From: Paraburkholderia franconis
Lineage (GTDB): Bacteria > Pseudomonadota > Gammaproteobacteria > Burkholderiales > Burkholderiaceae
Assembly (NCBI RefSeq): GCF_009362735.1
Contig: NZ_WHNP01000027.1
Location: 1-64,000, forward strand
Reading direction: 5' to 3'
Length of the DNA stretch: 64,000 nucleotides
Below are positions 26,928 to 36,224 of this stretch, in pieces. Under the pieces are notes generated by a model. The model searched no databases and was not told where the DNA came from. It was given only the letters and a program-made list of their open reading frames with translations. Every line of letters begins with the position of its first letter. Position 1 is the stretch's first letter. Made by a program: the position numbers and the translations under genes.

Positions 26928-27571
26928 GGCGCCCGCCCGCCGCTCGACGAAGCTGGCCTCGGCACCGCCGCGATTTCGACGCGCCGGTTCCTGGCCCGTC
27001 CCACGTCATCGGCATTCGAGCTGACCGGTTGCTCCGACCCGAACGCCGCGGCAAACACCGACGAAGCGGGGATGCCCGCGTCGATGAACGCGCGCGTCAC
27101 CGTCAGCGCGCGCTGCGCCGACAGTTCCCAGTTGTCGGCGAAACGGCGGTTGCCCGCGCGCACCTGCTGGTCGTCGGCAAAGCCGCTGACCATCAGGATC
27201 TCGTCGCGCGACTTCAGATAGGTGGACAACGGCCCCGACAGGCTCTTCAACAGTTCGCGGCCCTGCGGCTGCAACTGGTCGGAGTTCAGCGCGAAGAGCA
27301 CGCTGCCGCTGATGCCGATGCGTCCGTTGACGAGCGTCACCCGCCCCGCCGCCAGCGGCCCGGCGAGCGCCTGCTCGAGCGTTTTGCGGCGCTGCGCTTC
27401 CATCTGACGCTGCCTGACCTCGTCGTGAAGCCTCGTCGTCAGTTCGAGCTGCATGCCGATGACGCCCACCAGGATCAGCACGAACGCACCCAGCAGCACC
27501 GACATCAGATCGCCGAAAGCCGCCCAGATGGGCGTCGTCGGCTCCATGCCGCCGTCGATTTCGTCGTTCAT
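26924..27571 (-). CDS. OmpA/MotB-family protein with single N-terminal membrane helix
   Basis: The 215-residue protein has a short cytoplasmic N-terminus, then WAAFGDLMSVLLGAFVLILV, the same pattern as the MotB membrane helix. Asp21 is at the position of the ion-binding aspartate. A coiled linker follows (EVRQRQMEAQRRKTLEQAL), then a C-terminal OmpA-like peptidoglycan-binding domain with GFADDQQVRAGNRRFADNWE, LSAQRALTVTRAF and GRARNRRVEI. It would be the plug and peptidoglycan anchor of an ion-driven motor whose channel is the DUF802 protein. The ATG overlaps the stop of that gene (ATGA). Confidence 0.88.
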   Translation of the reverse strand: MNDEIDGGMEPTTPIWAAFGDLMSVLLGAFVLILVGVIGMQLELTTRLHDEVRQRQMEAQRRKTLEQALAGPLAAGRVTLVNGRIGISGSVLFALNSDQLQPQGRELLKSLSGPLSTYLKSRDEILMVSGFADDQQVRAGNRRFADNWELSAQRALTVTRAFIDAGIPASSVFAAAFGSEQPVSSNADDVGRARNRRVEIAAVPRPASSSGGRAP

Positions 27572-29667
27572 GCCGACTCGGCTCCCGCCGACGCCCGCTG
27601 CGCGGCAAGCTGCTGCAGGTCTTCGACGATCTGCTTCTGCGACAGCATGCTCAGATCGATCACTTCCTTCGCCTGCGCGACGTAGTAGGCAAGCTGCTCG
27701 TCGCTGCGCATCAACGACTTGTCGAGCGCGGCTTCGATACGCTGCAGGTGGGCCGTCAGCTTGTCGTTCGACTCGCCGAAGAGCTTCACGGCCACGCCGA
27801 ACGCCTCGCCGAGGCTCGCTACTTCGACGGCGCTGCCCGTGACTTGCGCGGCCACGTCATTGAGCTTGCGGGTTTCGGCCTCGACCTTGTCGGTGAACTG
27901 CGTGCCGACGCGGGCGAGCATGTCCGCCGACGTCGCGACGAGCGCATCGACGGCCGTGCGCTGTTCGGTCGACGCGTGGTTCACGGCGTCGAGCAGGGTA
28001 TCGAGTGTTTCGAGCAGGCGGCTGCGCTCTTCGAGCATCGCGTTGTCGCGCGCCATGCTGTCCGTGAGCTTCTGGCGCAGTTCCGCGATGACTTCGGCCG
28101 CGGCTCGCGGCGCTTCCGACGCGGCCTGCACGAGCCGGGAAATCTCCGCGATCGTGCCGCTCGCATGCGCCTGCGTCTGGGCCGAAATGTCGCTCGCCGT
28201 GCGTGCGAGCGTGTCGCAGATGTCCTGCTGGCGGGTCGCGGCGCGCGCGCCCGCTTCTTCCCATTCCTTGCTCAGCGTCGCGGCGACTGCGCCGAGCGAC
28301 TCGCGCCACGCCTCCAGACGCTCTTCGTCGCGACCGGCCCATTGCGCCTGCAAATCGGCGTGCGACTGATCGACGGCGCGCAGCAGCGCCGCCGCGTGCT
28401 GCTCGAATGTCGCCGCAGCCGTCGCGAGCGCGTGATGGTTGCGCTCCGCGATGGACTCGCTTGCGCGCTCCTGCCGCGCAAGCGCGTCGTTCCACGCTTG
28501 CGAGACGCCGCCCGCCGTGGCTTCGAGACGCGTCGACACACCTTCGAGCAGACCCGCCGAGCGTTGCTCGAAGGTCTGCGTGAACTGATCGAGCGACGCG
28601 CGCAAATCCTGCACCAGCGATTCGCTCGACCGCTGATGTCCTGCAAGCGCCTTGTTCCACAGGTCAGCGACGGTCGTCGTCGTCGACTGGAAGCCGCTCG
28701 ACAGCCCGTCGAGCTGTTGCTGCACGGCGTTCGTGACGGTCTCGCGCAACGCGGCCATCTCGCGCGCGTGACCGGCCATCGTGGCCTCCATCGCCGGTTG
28801 CAGCGCGGCGCCGGCAGCGCGGGCGCTCTCGGCCGCGCTCTCCTTCAATGACTGCGCCACCGACGACGCGAGGCGCGCATACGCCGCTTCCGTCTTGCCG
28901 TGGAACGCGTGCTGGCTGGCGGCGAGGCGCTCGTTCAGCGCGAGGCTCTGGTGCTCGATGGCCGTCATCATCGTCTGCAGACGGTCGACGAGCGTCGGCA
29001 TCATCTCGGCCTGCCGCTGCATGAGCCCGAAGGTGTCCTCGCGCTGCTGGCTCTGCGAATAGATGCGCAATGTGGTCGCGATCTTCGCGTCGAGCTGTTG
29101 CGCGGCGTGAGCCCGCTCGCGACGGCACAGCGCGGAGAGCAGCCCGAGCATCGCGGACGTCGCGACGCCTGCAATCGACGTGCCGAACGCAAAGCCGAGC
29201 CCTCTGACGGGCGCCGCAAGCGACTCGCGGATCGCCTGAAGGTCCGTCGCGCTATCGAGCGCCACGCCCGTGCCGCGCAGCGTCGTGACCATGCCGAGCA
29301 GCGTGCCCAGCATGCCCAGCAACACCAGCAGGCCGACCAGGTACGGCGTGAGCGCCGGTCCCGGCAACGCGACGCGCTCGCCCTCGATGCGCAGACGCAC
29401 CGCGCTGCGCAAGCTGGCATGCAGCCCGTCGAGCCAGGCGGACAAACGGGGCGGCGTCCCCGACAGATCGGCGATGGCGGCCGTCAGCGTCGAAGTCGCC
29501 TGCTGATAGCGGTGCAACTCCAGCGCGCCCGCCACATAACAGGCGGCAATCACCATCGTGACCGTCAAGGCCAGCAGATTCGATCCGACATAGCCCGCGC
29601 CGACCCAACCCACAGCAACGAGACCCACCAAAAACACAACGACAAAATCAATGCGATATCTGGACAT
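27568..29667 (-). CDS. DUF802 protein: MotA/ExbB-like membrane domain with very long coiled-coil tail
   Basis: The 699-residue protein has two N-terminal membrane helices (about 7-25 and 30-48) and a pair at about 105-125 (LVGLLVLLGMLGTLLGM) and 155-180 (FGTSIAGVATSAMLGLL). This is the MotA/TolQ/ExbB topology, including the small-residue Thr helix that lines the ion path. From about residue 185 the rest is helical, with imperfect repeats of about 53 residues marked by tryptophans (LWNKALAGHQRSSES, AWNDALARQERASES, EWEEAGARAATRQQD). I count these as DUF802 repeats. I chose the ATG at 29667, ten bases after the DUF3348 stop; the open frame reaches back to 29940 but that part is a shadow. It pairs with the OmpA-like protein as a likely motor channel. 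Confidence 0.87.
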   Translation of the reverse strand: MSRYRIDFVVVFLVGLVAVGWVGAGYVGSNLLALTVTMVIAACYVAGALELHRYQQATSTLTAAIADLSGTPPRLSAWLDGLHASLRSAVRLRIEGERVALPGPALTPYLVGLLVLLGMLGTLLGMVTTLRGTGVALDSATDLQAIRESLAAPVRGLGFAFGTSIAGVATSAMLGLLSALCRRERAHAAQQLDAKIATTLRIYSQSQQREDTFGLMQRQAEMMPTLVDRLQTMMTAIEHQSLALNERLAASQHAFHGKTEAAYARLASSVAQSLKESAAESARAAGAALQPAMEATMAGHAREMAALRETVTNAVQQQLDGLSSGFQSTTTTVADLWNKALAGHQRSSESLVQDLRASLDQFTQTFEQRSAGLLEGVSTRLEATAGGVSQAWNDALARQERASESIAERNHHALATAAATFEQHAAALLRAVDQSHADLQAQWAGRDEERLEAWRESLGAVAATLSKEWEEAGARAATRQQDICDTLARTASDISAQTQAHASGTIAEISRLVQAASEAPRAAAEVIAELRQKLTDSMARDNAMLEERSRLLETLDTLLDAVNHASTEQRTAVDALVATSADMLARVGTQFTDKVEAETRKLNDVAAQVTGSAVEVASLGEAFGVAVKLFGESNDKLTAHLQRIEAALDKSLMRSDEQLAYYVAQAKEVIDLSMLSQKQIVEDLQQLAAQRASAGAESA

Positions 29668-29677
29668 GTTGTCCCAG

Positions 29678-30430
29678 TTAGCTGATGCGAAGGGCCGCGA
29701 GCAACCCTTCGACCGGTTGAAAACGAATCTCCAGTTCGGCGAGCAATACGCCCTGCATGTCCTTGCGGAACACGTCGAGCCACGCGCCGGGCTTGACGGC
29801 TGCTTTGGCGCCTTCAGGAGCGTGGGTGTCCGCCAGTTTGTGCAGCGCGTCCTGCTCGGCCTGGCGCAAGCGCTCGAAATGCGTGCCGAGCATGCCCGGC
29901 ACGGCGGCCAGCACGTTGTGCTCGCGCGCGCCAAGCGCACGCTCCATGATCGCGTCGACGACCGCGAGCCGCGTCATCTCGGGCGTCTTCGCTGCCAGCA
30001 TGCTCCGCAGCCGACCGCGCAGATTGCCGATCGCGGTTTCCATCGACTGCTGCATCGCCAGATAGCGCTGCCGGAAATCCGCGTAATCGGGGACCGGTTC
30101 GGTCGGCTCGCTCTGCGCGGACAGCGGCACTGACCCGCGCCGGCGGGCCGAAGCGGACGCATTGTCGCCAGCGATGGCTCTCGCGAGCGATGCGCGCACC
30201 TGCGCGCATTCGCTGTCGGCGCTGCCGTGCAGCCGCGAGCCGCCGGCGACGGCGGGCGGATTGCCGTTCAGCGCCGTCGATAGCGCGATCGCGTCGGTCC
30301 AGCCGAGCCATTGGCTCAACTGGTCCGACAGCGACTGGCTGGATGCGGGAACGTCGACGGCTGTCAGGCGGGCCAGCAGCCGGACGAGCGACGGGCCGCT
30401 GACGGCTGCGCGCTGAGGGGCTTGAACCAT
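29678..30430 (-). CDS. DUF3348 protein, first gene of the motor-like operon
   Basis: The 250-residue soluble, mostly helical protein has an N-terminal SLVRLLARLTAVDVPASSQ segment and a central PDYADFRQRYLAMQQSME to LRGRLRSMLA region. A conserved C-terminal part contains WLDVFRKDMQGVLLAELE and the RFQPVEGLLAAL ending. The DUF3348 assignment is from memory, and no enzymatic motif is present. It opens the operon DUF3348, DUF802, OmpA-like, DUF2894, with gaps of 10, -4 and -4 bases. It presumably works with the membrane motor, perhaps on its cytoplasmic tail. Confidence 0.82.
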   Translation of the reverse strand: MVQAPQRAAVSGPSLVRLLARLTAVDVPASSQSLSDQLSQWLGWTDAIALSTALNGNPPAVAGGSRLHGSADSECAQVRASLARAIAGDNASASARRRGSVPLSAQSEPTEPVPDYADFRQRYLAMQQSMETAIGNLRGRLRSMLAAKTPEMTRLAVVDAIMERALGAREHNVLAAVPGMLGTHFERLRQAEQDALHKLADTHAPEGAKAAVKPGAWLDVFRKDMQGVLLAELEIRFQPVEGLLAALRIS

Positions 30431-30647
30431 ACAACCGGAATCGTAAAAAGGCAGCAGTTTACACGCTGGCGGGGTGGCCGCCGCCAGCCGGGAACGATTT
30501 CGGCGATACGAAACCGGACGTTGACCGCGAAAGCCCCGTGCATCAAGGGCGAGCGAGGTTCATGGCCGCCATTGCCCGATGTGCAACGGCGGCCATGTGC
30601 GCTCCATCGGCCCGCGCTGATTCGGCTGATTCCCAGCGTGGACCGCG

Positions 30648-31664
30648 CTAGCTCATCGTCAGCACGACGCGAAAGCGCGCGGCGCCGCTCATCATGCGAT
30701 CGTAGGCTTCGGCGGCGCGTTCGAGCGGATAGGTCTCGATCATCGGCTTGACGCCGGACAGCGCGCTGAACGCGAGCGTATCCTCCGAATCCACCGATGT
30801 GCCCGACGGCCAGCCCTGCACCGCGTTGCGGCCCATGATGAACTGCACGCTCGGCACCTCGATCGGCTTCTCCGCGACGCCCACGATGATCAGCTTGCCG
30901 TCGAGCGCGAGTCCGCCGAGCGTGGCCGTCATCGCGTCGCCGTTCGTCACGGTCGCGAGCACCACTTTCGCGCCGCCCAATGCGCGCAGCGCGTCGGCGA
31001 CATTCTGCGTGCGGCTGTCGATGTAATGGTGCGCGCCGAGCTGCTTCGCGAGCGGCGCCTTGTCCTCGCCGCGCGCGATCGCGACGGTGCGGAAACCCAT
31101 CCGCTGCGCGAATTGCACGCCCAGATGCCCGAGGCCGCCGATGCCGAGGATCGCGACGACATCTCCCGCGCGCGCCCCGCTGTTTCGCAATGCATTGAAT
31201 GTGGTGATGCCCGCGCAGAGCAGCGGCGCCGCATCCACATCGTTGAGTTCCGCCGGCATGCGCGCGAGCGCTTCGACGGGCGCGACCAGGTATTCGGCGT
31301 ATCCGCCGTCATAGCTGATGCCCGGCACCTGCGCGTTCTCGCACACGACGAAGTGGCCACGCCGGCAATTCGCGCAATGCCCGCAGTGGCCGCCATGCCA
31401 GCCGACACCGACGCGCTCGCCCGCCTTCCACCCTTCGACGCCCGCGCCCAGCGTATCGATCACGCCCGCCACCTCGTGTCCCGGCACGCGCGGATACTGC
31501 AAGCCCGGCCACAGCCCATCCTTCGTCATCGAGTCGCTGTGGCAGATGCCGCACGCCTGAACCTTGATCAATACATGACCGGGACCGGGCGCGGGCACGT
31601 CGCGCTCCACGATCTCCAGCGCCCCGCCGGGGCCGCCGACCTGTACCGCTCTCATCTTTCGCAT
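30648..31664 (-). CDS. Zinc-dependent alcohol dehydrogenase (MDR family)
   Basis: The 338-residue protein has the catalytic-zinc site CGICHSD (C41) with GHE at 62-64. The structural-zinc cysteines are C94, C97, C100 and C108 (GHCGHCANCRRGHFVVC). The Rossmann dinucleotide motif is GIGGLGHLGV. It should oxidise or reduce primary alcohols and aldehydes with NAD(P). I chose the ATG at 31664, with GGAG eight bases upstream; a second ATG at 31655 is possible. It is a single gene, on the same strand as the downstream motor operon but 217 bp away. Confidence 0.9.
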   Translation of the reverse strand: MRKMRAVQVGGPGGALEIVERDVPAPGPGHVLIKVQACGICHSDSMTKDGLWPGLQYPRVPGHEVAGVIDTLGAGVEGWKAGERVGVGWHGGHCGHCANCRRGHFVVCENAQVPGISYDGGYAEYLVAPVEALARMPAELNDVDAAPLLCAGITTFNALRNSGARAGDVVAILGIGGLGHLGVQFAQRMGFRTVAIARGEDKAPLAKQLGAHHYIDSRTQNVADALRALGGAKVVLATVTNGDAMTATLGGLALDGKLIIVGVAEKPIEVPSVQFIMGRNAVQGWPSGTSVDSEDTLAFSALSGVKPMIETYPLERAAEAYDRMMSGAARFRVVLTMS

Positions 31665-31877
31665 CGAATTTGCTCCAGTCGAAGAACAGTCACTCCAGCG
31701 CGGCCAGGCTCGCGTCGGCCATACCTTCAGACACGCCGCATCGCGACGCAACCGGCTGGTCCGACAGGGATAGTAGGTGGAGAAGCGTGCGCCCGCAATT
31801 GAACGGTCGAATCCGGGCGACCCCAGGCGCTCGCCGATGGCAATCTCGAAGGCGATGGCCGATGAACGCTGGCGTGC

Positions 31878-32825
31878 TTACGCGGAGCCGATTTTTCCGC
31901 GGCGTCTTTGTCGTGTGAACAGGTTGTACAGCCACTCGCGGCCATTGACGACCATCATGCCCGCGAGCACGAGCACACTGCCCGCGAGAAAGCCCGGATC
32001 GAGCCGCTCGTGCAGCAGCAGCGCGCCCATCGCGACGCCGAATATCGGCGACATGAACGACAGCACGCCCAGGCGCGACGCAAGGTAGATTCGCAGCAGC
32101 CAGAACCAGACCGCATAGCTGACGAAACAGACGACGATCGCCTGAAACCCGAGACTCGTCCAGACGAGCGGCGTGCCGTGAAAATGGAACTGGCCGGTGA
32201 TGGCCGCGAACGGCAGCAACACGACGAAAGCCCATGCCAGCTGATAGAAAAGCGTCTGCGTCGCGGGCGCTTCGCTGAGACGCGTCGCGCGAACCGCGAC
32301 TGTCGTCATGCCCCACGCGGCGCCACCGCAGATGCCCATCAGGTCGCCGAGAATCCAGTTCGACGACGACGGATCGCCGCCGCCCTTCGCGCCCGGGCCG
32401 ACAAACGTGACGACGATACCGACGAACGCGATCGCGATGCCCGTCCATTGCATGCGCGTCAGGCGCTCGGAAGGCAGCGCCATTTGCAGGCCGACTGCGG
32501 CGAACATCGGCGCGGTGTAAAGGAACACGGCCATGTGAGATGCCGTCGTCCATCGCAAGCCTTCGGCCACGAACAGAAACTCGGCGGCGAACAATATGCC
32601 GACCAGCGCCCCCGGCCTCAGCGCAACGCCCGGCAGCCAGTTGTCGCGGACGATCATCCTGCCGAACACCCAAACCAGCACGGCCGCGACGCCCGAGCGC
32701 ATCGACACCTGAAGCAGCGGCGAGACATCGCTCGCGATCGATTTCATTGCGACCTGTTGCAGGCCCCATATGAGGCACAGAATCACCATGCTTGTAACGG
32801 CAAAGCCGTCTAGAGTTTTTCTCAT
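31878..32825 (-). CDS. EamA/DMT-family transporter
   Basis: The 315-residue protein has ten predicted helices in two EamA repeats. The first begins at VILCLIWGLQQVAMK and the second at DLMGICGGAAWGMTTVAVRA, with FVSYAVWFWLLR and LLHERLDPGFLAGSVLVL late in the second. It is most likely an exporter of a metabolite or amino acid; the substrate is not deducible. It is divergent from phnA. Confidence 0.9.
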   Translation of the reverse strand: MRKTLDGFAVTSMVILCLIWGLQQVAMKSIASDVSPLLQVSMRSGVAAVLVWVFGRMIVRDNWLPGVALRPGALVGILFAAEFLFVAEGLRWTTASHMAVFLYTAPMFAAVGLQMALPSERLTRMQWTGIAIAFVGIVVTFVGPGAKGGGDPSSSNWILGDLMGICGGAAWGMTTVAVRATRLSEAPATQTLFYQLAWAFVVLLPFAAITGQFHFHGTPLVWTSLGFQAIVVCFVSYAVWFWLLRIYLASRLGVLSFMSPIFGVAMGALLLHERLDPGFLAGSVLVLAGMMVVNGREWLYNLFTRQRRRGKIGSA

Positions 32826-33073
32826 TGATGTTCGTCAGCAGGTCTGGTGCGAAGCTGATTTGCTCATGGCTCGCGAAAGGAGCTAGATTTTCGGCGATTA
32901 GCGCTGCGATGTCGAATTTGCGCTCGCGCTGGCGCGGCTGTCACGCTCATTGCGGACGAGTCCGGCGTGCTTCGAATAACGGCTTTCGTGCCCCAGGTCG
33001 ACGGGCGTGCCACACGACATCGCTATACTCTCGGACTTTCATTATTCGCGTCGTCGCGCACCAAGGATTCACT

Positions 33074-33415
33074 ATGACCGCATTGCCCCCTTGCCCGAAA
33101 TGCCATTCCGAATTCACGTATGAAGATGCGGGCGTCTTCATTTGCCCCGAGTGCGCGCATGAGTGGACAGCGCAAGCCGCGGGACCGGCCGAAGCAACGG
33201 CCAGGGTCTATCGCGATTCAGCCGGCAACGTGCTGCAGGACGGCGATACCGTCACGGTCATCAAGGACCTGAAACTGAAGGGATCGGGCGGCGTGATCAA
33301 GATGGGCACCAAGGTGAAGAACATTCGTCTGGTGGATAGCGATCACGATATCGACTGCAAGATCGACGGCTTCGGCGCCATGAGCCTGAAGTCGGAATTC
33401 GTCAGGAAAGCATGA
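33074..33415 (+). CDS. phnA: PhnA/YjdM family zinc-ribbon protein
   Basis: The 113-residue protein starts with a zinc ribbon (CPKCHSEFTYEDAGVFICPEC). The PhnA C-terminal domain follows, with ARVYRDSAGNVLQDGDTVTV and LKLKGSGGVIKMGTKVK. The family was named for its place in the E. coli phosphonate region but does not itself cleave phosphonates; its role is unclear. AAGGA precedes the ATG. There are no other phn genes nearby. Confidence 0.92.
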   Translation: MTALPPCPKCHSEFTYEDAGVFICPECAHEWTAQAAGPAEATARVYRDSAGNVLQDGDTVTVIKDLKLKGSGGVIKMGTKVKNIRLVDSDHDIDCKIDGFGAMSLKSEFVRKA

Positions 33416-33509
33416 CGGGTTTTACGCCATTGCGATTCTATGGGTCCGGGAACGAGTCGTTTCCGGACATACGGTGATTCGCTGAGTGCTCGACGCGAGC
33501 AATGCGCGC

Positions 33510-34019
33510 TCACGGAAAAATCGGCGTGGTGGGCTCGGCGCCTTCGAGATCGGCCTTCGGAAAATGCTGCGCGACCATCTGCTCGATCTCATGCTCGCGC
33601 GAGCCGGGGACGTCGGCCATGATCAGTATCTGGCCGTCGCGTATCGCGTCGCGGAAGCGTGCGAGTCGCGCGTTCGGTTCATCGACGCCGATCATCGCCG
33701 CCGTCCATGCGCCGAAACCCGCGCCCGCCAGCGTCAATCCGACGACAGCGCCGCCAGCAATCGCCAGCTCCGCCGGCGGAAAGACGAGCGCGACGAGTCC
33801 GAGCAGCGCGCCCGTCGCGCCGCCGAGCGCCACGCCGCGCTCAAGTGCATGCACGACGTCGCTGCTTTGCAGCAGGGATGCCTGAGGCAGTTGCTCGAGG
33901 GTAACGCTGTGATTCGCGAGAACGTGGATGTGGCGCCATGTGATGCGCGCCCGCAGCAGATCGTCTACGATCGCCCTCGCTGTCAGCGCGTCGGGTACGA
34001 GAAAATAAAGGCGTCTCAT
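33510..34019 (-). CDS. DUF1269-like membrane-associated stress protein
   Basis: The 169-residue protein begins RRLYFLVPDALTARAIVDDL, then has a glycine-rich hydrophobic centre (GGATGALLGLVALVFPPAEL, AIAGGAVVGLTLAGAGFGAW) of glycine-zipper type. It ends with a soluble ferredoxin-like half (GQILIMADVPGSREHEIEQM). This arrangement is like the DUF1269 and general-stress families of membrane-associated proteins. GGAGAG five bases before the ATG supports the start. Function is unknown. Confidence 0.75.
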   Translation of the reverse strand: MRRLYFLVPDALTARAIVDDLLRARITWRHIHVLANHSVTLEQLPQASLLQSSDVVHALERGVALGGATGALLGLVALVFPPAELAIAGGAVVGLTLAGAGFGAWTAAMIGVDEPNARLARFRDAIRDGQILIMADVPGSREHEIEQMVAQHFPKADLEGAEPTTPIFP

Positions 34020-34167
34020 GTCGGCTCTCCGTCAAACTTGCGGTGATCCGCAACGGGATGATGCCGTTCATCGTACGCCTGTTACCGCCCGCCAGCGCAT
34101 GCCCGCCCGTCAACGTCATGGCGCTCAGGCGGCACTGCGCAACGGCAGACGGGTTGCGCCGCAAACG

Positions 34168-34452
34168 TCAGCCGTGTCCTGTCACGAATTTTTTCGTCGC
34201 GTGATAGCCGTGCCTGGTTGCATCGGCGACCGAATGTCCCGCCGATTTCGCGCCGTGGCCAATTGCATGACCGGCAGACTTTGCGCCGTTGCCCACGGCG
34301 TGCACGGCATGGCCCACCGCGTGGCCCGTGTCCCGGCCCGCCGTCCTGGCGTCTTCCTTGAACTGGTGCGCGCCCGAAGCGAGGCTCGCATGCGCCAGCG
34401 GACTGGCGATGACCAGCGCGGCGACGATGATCGAAATTCTGGTCTTTTTCAT
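34168..34452 (-). CDS. Small exported Ala/Gly/His-repeat protein
   Basis: The 94-residue protein has a signal peptide (MKKTRISIIVAALVIASPLA, cleavage near AHAS). The mature region has imperfect 11-residue repeats built from GHA, GNGAKSAGHA and GHGAKSAGHS, ending in ATKKFVTGHG. These amphipathic repeats are reminiscent of LEA-like or stress proteins, and histidines could bind metal. No domain name can be assigned. I used the MKKTR start; the open frame to 34506 lacks a ribosome site. Confidence 0.7.
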   Translation of the reverse strand: MKKTRISIIVAALVIASPLAHASLASGAHQFKEDARTAGRDTGHAVGHAVHAVGNGAKSAGHAIGHGAKSAGHSVADATRHGYHATKKFVTGHG

Positions 34453-34703
34453 GGCCCCAATTGTCCCACGCCAAATCATTGCGCACGGTATGGGACTGGT
34501 AAGCATTCGTCCTTGTTTGTATCGCGATGTTTCCGCTCGCGTCGCGCGAAAATATGCGTTCTGCCCGGCGCTTTCGCTGATGCGCGGTTGGTACTAGTCT
34601 AGAAGGCGGGTCCAAGGCGGACGGCATGTGCTGCGTATCAGCCACGTTCGTCCGTCTTCGACGCGTTCTCACGTCGTTCTGCCGCAACGGAGCGAGGTTC
34701 GCC

Positions 34704-35189
34704 ATGCAATTGTCCGCCGTCAAGGTCGTCAAGCCCGAAGCGACCAACTTCATTCTCGGGCAAAGCCATTTCATCAAATCCGTCGAGGATATTCACGAGG
34801 CCCTGGTCGGCACCGTGCCCGGCATCAAGTTCGGCCTCGCGTTTTGCGAGGCATCCGGCAAGCGGCTCGTCCGGCGCTCGGGCACCGACGAAAGTCTCGT
34901 CGAGATGGCATGCCAGAATGCGACGAACGTCGGCGCGGGCCACAGCTTCTTCGTGTTTCTCGGCGACGGCTTTTTCCCCGTCAACGTGTTGAACACGATC
35001 AAGTCGGTGCCCGAGGTGTGCCGGATATTCTGCGCGACGGCGAATCCCGTCGAAGTGCTGATCGCGGAAACGGATCAGGGGCGCGGCATCGTCGGCGTGA
35101 TCGACGGCTTTTCGCCCGTCGGCGTCGAGAGTGCAGACGATGTGCAATGGCGCAAGGATCTCTTGCGCACCATCGGATACAAGCTGTAG
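34704..35189 (+). CDS. Adenosine-specific kinase-like protein (DUF355 family)
   Basis: The 161-residue protein matches the small DUF355 family sometimes called adenosine-specific kinase. It has an N-terminal VKPEATNFILGQSHFIKSVED and a centre with GIKFGLAFCEASGKRLVR. Then come GHSFFVFLGDGFFPVNVLN and a tail GVIDGFSPVGVES. GAGG precedes the ATG. It is upstream of an Ap4A phosphorylase gene (74 bp gap), so the two may share a role in adenylate metabolism. The biochemical evidence for the family is thin, and I hold the kinase name loosely. Confidence 0.82.
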   Translation: MQLSAVKVVKPEATNFILGQSHFIKSVEDIHEALVGTVPGIKFGLAFCEASGKRLVRRSGTDESLVEMACQNATNVGAGHSFFVFLGDGFFPVNVLNTIKSVPEVCRIFCATANPVEVLIAETDQGRGIVGVIDGFSPVGVESADDVQWRKDLLRTIGYKL

Positions 35190-35262
35190 CGGCTGCGCGT
35201 TCGCAGACATCGTGCACGCATTGTGCACGCATCGCGCGCGCCGCCTCGCCAGCCGACCAGAC

Positions 35263-36189
35263 ATGGAACAACGACGACGCCTCGCGCCGGGCACGCTATG
35301 GCCGGCCATTCTTCGACAGACGGAACATGCGCTACGCTGCGGCGCGCTGCAACCGGTCGACACGCAACAGGCGGTGATCGAAAGCGGCGGCATCCGCTTT
35401 CTCGTGCGGCAGGTGTCGAGCCTGACGCGCAAGGAGCAGCAGCGCGCGCAGGCAGCAAAGGTTCAGACGGCGAAGCGCCCTTCCGTGAACCCGTTCCTGC
35501 CATACGACTCTGATCTGTTCGTCGCCGACATCTCCGACACGCATCTCGCGTTGCTCAACAAGTTCAACGTCATCGATCATCATCTGCTGATCGTCACGCG
35601 CGCGTTCGAGCGCCAGGAGGCGCTGCTCGATCTCGCCGACTTCGAAGCGCTGCTGGCGTGCATGGCCGGGTTCGAGGGCATCGGCTTTTACAACGCAGGC
35701 GCCGAAGCGGGCGCGAGCCAGCCGCACAAGCATCTGCAGATCGTGCCGCTGCCGCTCGGCGATGCCGGTCCGTCCGTCCCCATCGAGCCAATGCTCGCGA
35801 CGGCTGTCATCGAAGGCCCGGCGGCACGCGTGCCGGGTCTGCCGTTTCGGCACGCGTTCGCGCGGTTCGAACCCGATGCGACGGCTTCCGCCGATGCCGC
35901 CAGGTTCGCGCTCTCCTGCTATCGCACACTGCTCGAAGCTGCGGGCGTCGGCGCAGTCGACATCGACGGCGAGCGCTGTCACGCGACGCCATACAACCTG
36001 CTCGTCACGCGCGAGTGGATGCTGCTCGTGCCGAGATCGGATGAGCGCGCCGAAGGCGTGTCGGTGAACGCGTTGGGATTCGCGGGATCGCTGTTCGTGC
36101 GCGACGCGGCGCAGATGGATGTGATCGAGCGGCTCGGCCCGATGACCGTTTTGCAACGCGTCGCGCTGCCTGCAAACGCGTCGCCGTGA
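35263..36189 (+). CDS. ATP adenylyltransferase / Ap4A phosphorylase (HIT superfamily)
   Basis: The 308-residue protein has the Ap4A phosphorylase core. The substrate loop is KRPSVNPFLPYDSDLFV, followed by KFNVIDHHLLIVTRAFE and the histidine motif SQPHKHLQIVPLPL, whose first histidine is the nucleophile. It would split diadenosine tetraphosphate by phosphorolysis to ADP and ATP, or run in reverse. There is no strong ribosome site before the ATG at 35263. The next gene's ribosome site overlaps its 3' end region, so they may be co-transcribed. Confidence 0.88.
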   Translation: MEQRRRLAPGTLWPAILRQTEHALRCGALQPVDTQQAVIESGGIRFLVRQVSSLTRKEQQRAQAAKVQTAKRPSVNPFLPYDSDLFVADISDTHLALLNKFNVIDHHLLIVTRAFERQEALLDLADFEALLACMAGFEGIGFYNAGAEAGASQPHKHLQIVPLPLGDAGPSVPIEPMLATAVIEGPAARVPGLPFRHAFARFEPDATASADAARFALSCYRTLLEAAGVGAVDIDGERCHATPYNLLVTREWMLLVPRSDERAEGVSVNALGFAGSLFVRDAAQMDVIERLGPMTVLQRVALPANASP

Positions 36190-36224
36190 TGCGAGTGATG
36201 CGTGCCGATGCGAAGGAGGCGGAC

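Noticed and set aside
30648..31664. Part of the motor-like operon
   Set aside because: The 217-bp gap and its ordinary zinc alcohol dehydrogenase identity argue against inclusion.
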